NCBI RefSeq assembly: GCF_002412335.2
Contig: NZ_NXIB02000033.1
Location: 1 to 38,956 of the forward strand
Source of the DNA: Tychonema bourrellyi FEM_GT703
GTDB lineage: Bacteria; Cyanobacteriota; Cyanobacteriia; Cyanobacteriales; Microcoleaceae
Reading direction: 5' to 3'
DNA: 38,956 nt
Of this stretch, positions 1 through 6,818 are shown one piece after another. The translations under genes and the position numbers were made by a program. The notes beneath the pieces were generated by a model that saw nothing but the letters and a program-made list of their open reading frames with translations, was not told the DNA's origin and made no database searches. Each line of letters opens with the position of its first letter. Within the stretch, counting starts at the first letter, position 1.

Positions 1-108
1 TCCTTCTTCCTTCTTCCTTCTACTTATGAGACTAGGGCTATAGCTATCCTATTTGATTTGTCAAGATTTTTTTAGGGTGAGTAAGCCGACTTAAAAAACA
101 GAATAGCT

Positions 109-141
109 AGATACCCGACTTCTTTGGGAAGTCGGGTATCT
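109..141. repeat. Perfect hairpin, possible terminator of the DUF2808 gene
   Basis: Two perfect 14-base arms (AGATACCCGACTTC and its complement) face each other across a 5-base loop. It lies about 115 bp beyond the stop of the minus-strand DUF2808 gene. The same sort of hairpin is dispersed in cyanobacterial genomes, so it may be a mobile palindrome and not a dedicated terminator. The first 20 bases of the window are a TTCCTTC-type heptad repeat. Confidence 0.5.
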
Positions 142-255
142 AACAGCTCATTTTACCGATCGCTCACGATTGCTGTATCAGCCGGAGGTTCTATTTTGTG
201 CTTCCCGAAAACCGGGAAACGAGAAATTTATTCCCACAACCCGATTCCGCTGTTT

Positions 256-768
256 CTAGTCAATACTCAACAGCCAAGTGCCGAGGTAACGTAGCAAGGG
301 AACGTCTCCGGGGGTGCGGATGCGGACGTTGAAATTGTACATTCCGCCGGGACTTGGATTCGTGACGTTGGAGAGTACAACCTCAACATTGTTACCGGCG
401 GCAATTGGTTCTTTGGGATAAATTTCTATGAAACGATTTTCTTTGTCCCAGATTACTTCTTGCAATTCGATTGTTTTGTTTTTGACGCGCACTTTAATGT
501 CTTTTTGGTCGAATTCACCTTTGTAGTAGTCTGGATAGGAAATGTTCAGTTGGGCGATCGCCAAACTGACTTTTTTAGAAGGAATTCGTAGTCGATATCT
601 GTCGCCACTCATCCCAGATTTGCCGTAATCCAAGCGGTAGTTTAACTGATTGCCGCGATCGGGGCCGCCGAAAATTGTGAATCCCGGCATTCCTTGGGCT
701 AAACTGATGGCGGGTAAGCCAGTGAGTAAACAACCTGTTACCGCGAGTGCTGAAAATAATCGTCGCAT
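256..768 (-). CDS. DUF2808 family secreted protein
   Basis: A 170-residue protein. The first ~25 residues form a classical signal peptide (MRRLF, a hydrophobic core, then a cut likely after SLA or AQG), so it is probably exported to the periplasm or outer layers. The body carries features I associate with cyanobacterial DUF2808: an RYRLRIP start of the domain, a central SYPDYYKGEFD, an ENRFIEIYPKEPI strand and the near-terminal NPSPGGMYNFNVRI. Length fits a complete member. Function of the family is unknown. It is divergent from pntA with about 290 bp between, and no operon partner is visible. Confidence 0.85.
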   Translation of the reverse strand: MRRLFSALAVTGCLLTGLPAISLAQGMPGFTIFGGPDRGNQLNYRLDYGKSGMSGDRYRLRIPSKKVSLAIAQLNISYPDYYKGEFDQKDIKVRVKNKTIELQEVIWDKENRFIEIYPKEPIAAGNNVEVVLSNVTNPSPGGMYNFNVRIRTPGDVPLLRYLGTWLLSID

Positions 769-1060
769 AACAACTCCTCTAATTTAACTATTGGTGAACC
801 TTAAATATCGATCGCCCAAAATTTGCGATCGTGCCTACAATATATCGAATGTCTCAGCAATTTGATGAGGGTAATCAGTTCATTATTTTTGATGCGATCT
901 CACCAACTGACACAAAAGCTACAGCATTAGTCAGCAAGTAAGTATATCATGGACTGAACAAATTTAACAGTTTAGCGAATTTCAATTCATAAGACAAGTT
1001 AAAGATACGGTGGTCATTTGGGCGATCGGCTTTATTATCAACGAGAGTAAAGGAGAATTT

Positions 1061-2209
1061 ATGAAATTAGCGATCGCAAAAGAAATAGAAGCAGGGGAAC
1101 GCCGGGTGGCTTTAGTCCCCGACGCTGTGGCCAAATTAGTCAAACAAGGCGTCGAAGTTTGGGTTGAGGCCGGTGCCGGAGCAAAATCCTTTTTCTCGGA
1201 TCTGGCTTACGAAGCAGCGGGCGCCAAGGTTGTCGCCGATACCGCTACGCTGTGGGGCGAAGCCGATGTCGTCGTCAAAATCGGGGAATTGCAAGAGTCA
1301 GAAGTTCATCAACTGCGTGAAGGGGGCGTTTTCATCGGATTCTTGAATCCTTTGGGAAATCCGGCTTTGGTACAGCGTTTGGCTGATCGCCATGTTACCG
1401 CATTCAGCATGGAAATGATCCCCCGCACCAGCCGCGCTCAAAGCATGGATGCGCTGTCATCTCAGGCTAATGTGGCTGGTTACAAAGCGGTACTGATCGC
1501 AGCAGCGGCTTTACCGAAGTATTTTCCGATGCTGACAACGGCGGCGGGTACGATTCGCCCCGCGAAAGTTTTGGTAATGGGTGTGGGCGTTGCGGGCTTG
1601 CAGGCGATCGCCACGGCGCGTCGTTTGGGCGCAGTAGTCGAAGCCTTTGACATCCGCCCAGAAACAAAAGAACAAGTGCAAAGTTTGGGTGCTAAATTTA
1701 TTGATGTCGAACTTAAGGAAGAAACAGTAGCAGCAGGCGGCTATGCTAAAGAGTTATCAGAAGCAGCTAAAGAACACACTCGCCAAGTGCTCACCCAGCA
1801 CGTCGGTGCTTCCGATGCGGTGATTACAACCGCTCAAGTTCCTGGTAGAAAAGCCCCGATTTTAGTTACCAGAGAAATGGTTTCTCAAATGAAACCGGGA
1901 GCAGTAATTGTTGACCTTGCGGCGGAACAAGGCGGCAATTGCGAGTGCACGGAAGCGGGGAAAGATGTTGAATGGAACGGTGTTAATGTGATTGGGCCGA
2001 TTAATTTGCCTGGTTCAATGCCTGTTCATGCTAGCGAAACTTACTCGAAGAATGTCTCGTCTTTACTTCAGTTGATGCTGAAAGATAAGGAGCTAAATTT
2101 GAATTTTGAAGACGATATCATTGCTGGTTCCTGTGTGGCTCGTGATGGTGAAATTAGTAACCAGCGAGTGCGGGATGCTTTGGCTGCTCAGGCTTCAGTA
2201 GTCAGTTAG
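1061..2209 (+). CDS. pntA: NAD(P) transhydrogenase subunit alpha part 1 (NAD(H)-binding)
   Basis: A 382-residue soluble domain I of the proton-translocating transhydrogenase, which passes hydride between NADH and NADP+ at the membrane. The N-terminus has the AlaDH/PNT pattern KEIEAGERRVALVPDAV. The Rossmann region has VLVMGVGVAGLQAIATARRLGAVVEAFD, then the mobile-loop region and PGRKAPILV, and near the end the GVNVIGPINLPGSMP motif. I start it at the ATG preceded by AAAGGAGAA (about 1050-1057); an in-frame ATG 51 bp upstream has no such site. In cyanobacteria the alpha subunit is split in two, so the missing membrane part is expected and is found downstream. Confidence 0.95.
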   Translation: MKLAIAKEIEAGERRVALVPDAVAKLVKQGVEVWVEAGAGAKSFFSDLAYEAAGAKVVADTATLWGEADVVVKIGELQESEVHQLREGGVFIGFLNPLGNPALVQRLADRHVTAFSMEMIPRTSRAQSMDALSSQANVAGYKAVLIAAAALPKYFPMLTTAAGTIRPAKVLVMGVGVAGLQAIATARRLGAVVEAFDIRPETKEQVQSLGAKFIDVELKEETVAAGGYAKELSEAAKEHTRQVLTQHVGASDAVITTAQVPGRKAPILVTREMVSQMKPGAVIVDLAAEQGGNCECTEAGKDVEWNGVNVIGPINLPGSMPVHASETYSKNVSSLLQLMLKDKELNLNFEDDIIAGSCVARDGEISNQRVRDALAAQASVVS

Positions 2210-2242
2210 ATTCTGTCGTTATGAGGCAAAGTCCGATAGTCC

Positions 2243-2427
2243 GGCAGGGGTTGAAACCCCTGCCTCAAAGCTCAAGTCCTCTTAAGAGGACTGAAGAACT
2301 GATTAAATATCTCCAAAAAAGGCTTTTTTGAACAGGCTTTCCGGCCTGTTCCACAAGAAATATGGTCGATGTCTATTAGTCCTCTTAAGAGGACTTTTGC
2401 TATGAGCCAGGGAATTCATTCCCTGGC
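2243..2427. repeat. Cluster of five hairpins between pntA1 and pntA2
   Basis: The 294-bp gap inside the pnt operon is filled by palindromes in series: GGCAGGGG/CCCCTGCC (2243-2264), AGTCCTCTTAAGAGGACT (2275-2292), AACAGGC/GCCTGTT (about 2331-2350), a second exact AGTCCTCTTAAGAGGACT (2378-2395), and a GCCAGGGAAT/ATTCCCTGGC pair (2406-2427). The segment around 2310-2373 also resembles a decayed copy of the 69-bp element found at 22830 and 27793. Related hairpins recur at 11443-11492. An open reading frame runs through them into pntA2, but it is repeat sequence. Confidence 0.8.
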
Positions 2428-2503
2428 GGACTGGCGAACGCAACCGGGAACTGTCGGATGCAACCAGAAACGAGTTATTTCCAATTACCAATTACCAAGT
2501 ATT

Positions 2504-2797
2504 ATGGCAGAAGGATTGATTGCAGGTTTAGTGGTGTTTACTCTAGCGTCGTTTGTGGGATTTGAAGTAATTAACAAAGTCCCGCCGACGCTACACACAC
2601 CTTTGATGTCGGGTTCCAATGCGATTTCTGGAATTGCGGTTTTAGGCGCAATTCTAATTTCAGGCCAAGGTAATGTGACTGTTACTTCTATTTTGGGGAC
2701 GATCGCGATCGCCCTTGCCACAATTAACGTTGTCGGCGGTTTCTTAGTCACCGATCGAATGCTACAAATGTTCAAGAAAAAAGAGGTTAAAGCGTGA
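2504..2797 (+). CDS. pntA2: NAD(P) transhydrogenase subunit alpha part 2 (membrane)
   Basis: A 97-residue membrane protein corresponding to the C-terminal helices of PntA in single-chain enzymes (PntAB in split systems). It has three hydrophobic segments (about residues 4-24, 38-60 and 66-88). The family motif NKVPPTLHTPLMSGSNAISGI sits between the first two. I start at the ATG giving MAEGLIAGLVVFTLASFVGFEV; the frame continues upstream but through palindromic repeats. Its stop overlaps the GTG start of pntB by four bases (GTGA), which points to translational coupling. Separated from pntA1 by 294 bp of hairpins. Confidence 0.93.
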   Translation: MAEGLIAGLVVFTLASFVGFEVINKVPPTLHTPLMSGSNAISGIAVLGAILISGQGNVTVTSILGTIAIALATINVVGGFLVTDRMLQMFKKKEVKA

Positions 2798-4200
2798 GTG
2801 ATTTTCTGCCCAGTGCCATTCAACTAGGTTATTTAGTTGCCGCATCTTTGTTTATTGTCGGTTTGAAACAGTTGGGATCGCCCGCAACTGCGCGTCAAGG
2901 GAATGTGTTAGCTGCGATCGGGATGTTAATTGCGATCGTCGGTACATTGCTGGAAAAGCAAGTCATCAGCTACGAATTGATTGCTGTCGGAATTATCATC
3001 GGTTCCATTTTGGGAACAATCATGGCGAATACCGTGGCGATGACGGATATGCCGCAGATGGTAGGTTTGCTCAACGGTTTCGGGGGCGCGGCTTCTGCAC
3101 TCGTTGCTGTGGGTGAATTCTGGCGCTATCTCAGCATCCCAGAATCGCCGACTCCTGACGCGACAATCACCATCCTTTTGGGCGTGTTGATTGGCGGAAT
3201 CACTTTCACTGGTAGCCTTGTGGCGTTTGCGAAACTGCAAGAATTGCTACCGGGTGCGCCGATGACGTTTCCGCTACAACAGCCGTTTAATGCTGCACTG
3301 GCGATCGCACTTTTAGCCGGCAGTGGTTATATGCTGGCGAATCCCGAAAATGTCCCGGTATTCCTCGGTTTGGTGGCGATTTCCAATATTTTGGGGATCA
3401 TGTTTGTGCTCCCGATTGGGGGCGGTGATATGCCCGTGGTGGTGTCGCTGCTTAACTCCTATTCGGGGATTGCGGCGAGTGTGGCTGGGTTCATTTTGAT
3501 GAACAATATGCTGATTATCGCTGGTGCATTGGTGGGCGCGTCGGGGATTATTTTGACGCAAATCATGTGTAAGGCGATGAATCGATCGCTTTCTAGCGTG
3601 TTATTTAGTGCCTTTGGTAGCGGTGGTAGTGCTGCGACTGCTGGGGCTGCTGGTGCTGCGATCGACAAAACTGTTCACAGCATCGATATTGAAGAAAGTG
3701 CGATGATGTTGGGTTATGCGCGATCGGTTGTGATTATTCCGGGCTATGGGATGGCTGTAGCGCAAGCACAACACGCCGTGCGCGAGTTAGCCGATGGTTT
3801 GGAAAAAATGGGTGTTGACGTGAAATACGCGATTCACCCGGTGGCTGGGCGGATGCCGGGGCACATGAATGTGTTGCTGGCGGAAGCAAACGTGCCTTAT
3901 CCGCAGTTGTATGATATGGATGACATCAATCCGCAGTTTGACGAGACGGATGTGGCGTTGGTAATCGGTGCCAATGATGTGGTGAATCCGGCGGCGCGTC
4001 ACGATACGGCTAGCCCGATTTATGGGATGCCGATTTTGGAGGTTGATAAGGCCAAACATACGATCGTAATTAAGCGCGGGATGAGTGCTGGTTTTTCGGG
4101 TGTTGACAATGAGTTGTTTTATAAAGATAAGACGATGATGTTGTTTGGTAGCGCTAAGGATGTGGTTGCGAAGTTGGTTGCTGAGGTGAAGCAATTGTAG
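2794..4200 (+). CDS. pntB: NAD(P) transhydrogenase subunit beta
   Basis: A 468-residue protein with a GTG start. The N-terminal ~260 residues are a run of hydrophobic helices (domain II, proton channel), including the family stretch MPQMVGLLNGFGGAASALV. The C-terminal ~180 residues are the NADP(H)-binding domain III with VVIIPGYGMAVAQAQH, the GRMPGHMNVLLAEA loop, DVALVIGANDVVNPAA, and the closing VIKRGMSAGFSGVDNELFY. Length is normal. With pntA1 and pntA2 it forms the full membrane enzyme that uses the proton gradient to make NADPH, or runs in reverse. Translation is coupled to pntA2 by the 4-base overlap. Confidence 0.97.
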   Translation: MSDFLPSAIQLGYLVAASLFIVGLKQLGSPATARQGNVLAAIGMLIAIVGTLLEKQVISYELIAVGIIIGSILGTIMANTVAMTDMPQMVGLLNGFGGAASALVAVGEFWRYLSIPESPTPDATITILLGVLIGGITFTGSLVAFAKLQELLPGAPMTFPLQQPFNAALAIALLAGSGYMLANPENVPVFLGLVAISNILGIMFVLPIGGGDMPVVVSLLNSYSGIAASVAGFILMNNMLIIAGALVGASGIILTQIMCKAMNRSLSSVLFSAFGSGGSAATAGAAGAAIDKTVHSIDIEESAMMLGYARSVVIIPGYGMAVAQAQHAVRELADGLEKMGVDVKYAIHPVAGRMPGHMNVLLAEANVPYPQLYDMDDINPQFDETDVALVIGANDVVNPAARHDTASPIYGMPILEVDKAKHTIVIKRGMSAGFSGVDNELFYKDKTMMLFGSAKDVVAKLVAEVKQL

Positions 4201-4213
4201 GATTGCGAGGCTT

Positions 4214-4314
4214 AGAAACCGGGTTTTTTTACGAAAAGACGCATTGTAGTCGATAAATTTGATGAAAAACCCGGTTTCTTTAGTCGTAGTGTGAGGCCAG
4301 AAACCGGGTTTTTG
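4214..4314. repeat. Three copies of an AGAAACCGGGTTTTT motif after pntB
   Basis: AGAAACCGGGTTTTT occurs at about 4214, its inverse (AAAAACCCGGTTTCT) at about 4265, and a further direct copy at about 4300. The first two form a hairpin with T-rich flanks, starting 14 bp after the pntB stop, and could end the pnt transcript. The motif itself is a dispersed cyanobacterial repeat, so a termination role is inference. Confidence 0.55.
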
Positions 4315-4425
4315 TTTTGGGGTTTTTTATATGATGTCCGGTTGATTCGCAATGTTGTAAGGGCGGGTTCACGGATAATAATTGCCTAAAACCGCCAATC
4401 TCGTAAACCCGCCCTCATATCTACT

Positions 4426-4549
4426 AGACATCTCCCATAATTATTGTGGAACAGGCATCCTGCCTGTTCTTCACAGCAAAATATGTAGGGGTAGTGCCCC
4501 CGTGCCTACCCCGACCAAAGCGGGCAACCACGGGGGGTTTGCCCCTACA
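4426..4549. repeat. Two palindromic repeat remnants before the methyltransferase gene
   Basis: From 4426, AGACATCTCC plus the GAACAGGC/GCCTGTTC core matches the reverse of the 69-bp element seen complete at 22830-22898, but diverges after about 45 bp, so it is truncated. From 4485 to 4549 a second unit has inverted ends TGTAGGGG/CCCCTACA and inner CCCCCGTG/CACGGGGG. The rest of the 4201-4737 gap holds no gene that I can see; 4571-4737 is plain AT-rich sequence. Confidence 0.7.
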
Positions 4550-4737
4550 AGAATTACACAAATGATTTAGGATTGCTATACTACAAAAAACCTTCTCCAA
4601 CAAATTGGGAACTAATTGCACAGATTCGTTCAGCACCGGAAATATAAATTCCTATTGTACAGCTTGACATCTGTCTTGAGAAAGGTTGACCGGGCACAAA
4701 CACGAAATCTTTATGTTTAAAATACGCCTTGTTCTAA

Positions 4738-5616
4738 TTACGAATCAATCTCTAAGATTTTTCTGCCAATCCATTCGGCAATTCCTGGCACAACGGCATT
4801 ACCAAGGAGTCTCCCTCGGCGACCGTCCATCCTGGAGGAAATCCCATCAGCCTTTCCCATTCTGTCCAAGTCAAGTTTCTCGCCACAGAGTATTGGTCGG
4901 TCTGAATGGCCTCCTTGATGTCCTCCAGTTTGGGCGCGTAACGTGGGGCAGATGCTTTTTGCCAAGGTATACCCGAAGCCGCCGCGACGTTGTACCACAA
5001 GCGGAGTGTCTCCGATAATGCTTTCACAAACACTCGATCGAGTTTTCTTCTCCCTCGATTTTCGCGCCGCAGAATCCCCAGACAATTCGCCGCTGTCAGT
5101 AAAGATTCTACAGGCACGTTTCGATCTAAAACTGGCAATAAAGAACACTCTGTCTCGGTCGTGAGGTAAGCCCGTATGTCGAGCGTTACACGATAGCCAT
5201 CCCCCCAGATACCCGTGCGCTTCCAGTGTGTCGATAACGACCTCAAGAGCGGTTCCTTGCTCTGCCGAGAGCAGCCCCGGCACATTTTCCAAGACCAACC
5301 AAGCTGGCTGAATTTCTGCAACAAGTTCCATGAATTTGTAGAAAAGTCCGCTTCTTTCTCCTGCAAGTCCTTTTCTTTCTGTATTGGCATTGCTGAGGTC
5401 TTGACATGGCCATCCTGCACACCATAAATCAGCGGCAGGGATAGTTGAATGTGTGAGGGTTCTGATGTCTTCATGAATCGGTACTTGAGGCCAGTGACGT
5501 TTTAATATTTGTCGGCAAGATTTATCTATTTCGCATTGAAATACGACGTTCATTCCAGCTTTTTCAAAGCCTAAATCGAAGCCGCCAATACCTGAAAAAA
5601 ATGACGCAACTCGCAT
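4738..5616 (-). CDS. C5-cytosine DNA methyltransferase (type II modification enzyme)
   Basis: A 292-residue m5C methyltransferase, the modification half of a restriction-modification pair. It transfers methyl from SAM to carbon 5 of cytosine in its target site. Visible motifs: I (FFSGIGGFDLGFEKAG, residues 6-21), IV with catalytic Cys71 in GWPCQDLSNA, VI with ENVPG (110-114), VIII in the 146-160 stretch ending DRDRVFFI, and IX-X near the end in LLGNAVVPGIAEWIGRKI. The variable target-recognition region between VIII and IX is only about 70-90 residues, making it short for the family. It is divergent from the controller and nuclease genes at 5742-6678. The recognition sequence cannot be read from the protein. 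Confidence 0.92.
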   Translation of the reverse strand: MRVASFFSGIGGFDLGFEKAGMNVVFQCEIDKSCRQILKRHWPQVPIHEDIRTLTHSTIPAADLWCAGWPCQDLSNANTERKGLAGERSGLFYKFMELVAEIQPAWLVLENVPGLLSAEQGTALEVVIDTLEAHGYLGGWLSCNARHTGLPHDRDRVFFIASFRSKRACRIFTDSGELSGDSAARKSREKKTRSSVCESIIGDTPLVVQRRGGFGYTLAKSICPTLRAQTGGHQGGHSDRPILCGEKLDLDRMGKADGISSRMDGRRGRLLGNAVVPGIAEWIGRKILEIDS

Positions 5617-5665
5617 TTTAATGATAGTTCTTTATTTACACAGCTTGTAGACTTAATCAGCTTTA

Positions 5666-5682
5666 TAGACGAAAATCGTCTA
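5666..5682. promoter_or_regulatory. Dyad in the methyltransferase/controller intergenic region, candidate C-box operator
   Basis: TAGACGA-aaa-TCGTCTA is a perfect 7-base inverted repeat in the 125-bp gap between the divergent methyltransferase and controller genes. A partial copy, GTAGACTT, lies just upstream at about 5648. Controller proteins of restriction-modification systems bind paired dyads in exactly such positions to time methyltransferase and nuclease expression. Binding here is inference from position and symmetry. Confidence 0.55.
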
Positions 5683-5741
5683 CGAAACTGCTACACCACA
5701 AGATATCATCCTCAATCGTAGTTTAAACACATCCTTATCAA

Positions 5742-5987
5742 ATGGGCGAAGCTAATATTAGCGGATCGCGAATCAAGCAGGCTCGTGAAAAACTCGGATG
5801 GGGGCAGAGCGATCTAGCCGCAGCAATCGATGTAGACTTTCACATTAAGCTGGATCAGTCTGACATTTCAGAGATAGAGCGTCAGAAGCGTGGTGTTAAA
5901 GATTTTGAGCTAGATGCGATCGCGCGTCTGCTGCAAGTCACTCCAGAGTGGCTTTTGCGCGGAGATGAGGCAAACTCCCATGAGTGA
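5742..5987 (+). CDS. XRE-family controller (C protein-like) of the restriction-modification system
   Basis: An 81-residue protein that is almost wholly a Cro/CI helix-turn-helix domain: SRIKQAREKLGWGQSDLAAAI, then QSDISEIERQKRGVKDFELDAIARLLQVTPEWLLRG. Size and position match C proteins, small dimeric regulators that delay nuclease production until the host DNA is methylated. The gene is divergent from the methyltransferase, and its last eight bases overlap the start of the HNH nuclease gene, so the two are probably translated together. A dyad at 5666-5682 is the likely operator. It could also be a general repressor, but the context argues for a dedicated role. Confidence 0.82.
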   Translation: MGEANISGSRIKQAREKLGWGQSDLAAAIDVDFHIKLDQSDISEIERQKRGVKDFELDAIARLLQVTPEWLLRGDEANSHE

Positions 5988-6678
5988 TGGGGCCAACCGC
6001 GAACAGTGGATAGGAGACGCTTGCGCTGGCTTTGCAAGCACCAAGCCAGCCAATATAAATTATTACAGATTAATCTTAGAGACGCTTTGGCCTCCCGGTC
6101 ACAGCATTCCAGGGCCAGTAGTTCCGCTATCGCATTTATGTCAAGTTATTAACAGTTTTAGAGGAGAACCTTACGCAGATACCCCTAGACGCATACGAGA
6201 GTTGCAAGGGGAAGAAGGATTTTTGGGAATAGTTAGATTCGGTAGTGGTAGCAAAACAAGATATCAGCTACTCAGCATAGAAATCAGTCCAAAACGCGAA
6301 CAGAGAATCAAACTCAGTGAGGCTTTTTGGCAGAAAATTTTAATTAAATATCAATACCGTTGTGCAGTATGTGGCAGAGAACCGCCTCTTATCAGACTAG
6401 ATCGAGACCATAAAATTCCGCGCTTGAGAGGAGGGGGAAATCAAGAGGATAATTGGCAACCGCTATGTGCAGAATGCAATAACTTTAAAAGCACAGCCTG
6501 TCGAGGATGCCAACTTGAGTGCACACAGTGCGCCTGGGCATTTCCTGAAAGTTTTTCCCCAATCAAAATATCGGCTTCTGACATCCAAAGAATTAAGGCA
6601 CTTGCTATTCAACAAGAAATCAACTCAGAGGCTTTGTTAAGGCAAATAATTGAAAGCTACTTTAACAGCGAAACTTAA
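5980..6678 (+). CDS. HNH endonuclease, probable restriction enzyme
   Basis: A 232-residue protein. Residues ~120-170 form an HNH/beta-beta-alpha-metal fold: CAVCGREPPL, then LDRDHKIPRLRGGG holding the catalytic His, then NQEDNWQPLCAECNNFKS with the conserved Asn residues and second Cys pair. A further CRGCQLECTQC motif follows and may bind another zinc. The N-terminal ~110 residues (LETLWPPGHSIPGPVVPLSHLCQVI) look helical and may recognise DNA. I start at the ATG inside the end of the controller gene, which has GAGG nine bases upstream. Next to a methyltransferase and a controller it is most simply the restriction enzyme. Specificity is unknown. Confidence 0.8.
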   Translation: MSDGANREQWIGDACAGFASTKPANINYYRLILETLWPPGHSIPGPVVPLSHLCQVINSFRGEPYADTPRRIRELQGEEGFLGIVRFGSGSKTRYQLLSIEISPKREQRIKLSEAFWQKILIKYQYRCAVCGREPPLIRLDRDHKIPRLRGGGNQEDNWQPLCAECNNFKSTACRGCQLECTQCAWAFPESFSPIKISASDIQRIKALAIQQEINSEALLRQIIESYFNSET

Positions 6679-6770
6679 TTACCACCCCTTCCTCCCCAAA
6701 ACACACCCACCTCACCCCAAGTTATTCCTCAAGATACTGGTGTGCCCGGTCAACAGCGCTATCCTAGTAG

Positions 6771-6790
6771 GGGCGAATGGCCATTCGCCC
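6771..6790. repeat. Mobile palindrome at the 5' end of the ubiB-like gene
   Basis: The perfect 20-base palindrome GGGCGAATGGCCATTCGCCC, flanked by TA on the left and GTACA on the right, is the same unit that is amplified inside the MITE-like element at 35467-35686. Its ATG would give a longer reading frame for the following gene, but that start is repeat sequence. Confidence 0.85.
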
Positions 6791-6818
6791 GTACATTAAA
6801 CCCCGACCCGGAGGCCCC

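Noticed and set aside
4382-4570. Plus-strand reading frame of 62 codons
   Set aside because: It consists of two palindromic repeats (4426-4549).
6777-6818. ATG start giving 14 extra residues on the UbiB-like protein
   Set aside because: The extra codons are the mobile palindrome; the GTG at 6819 has GGAGG four bases before it and a better match to remembered relatives.
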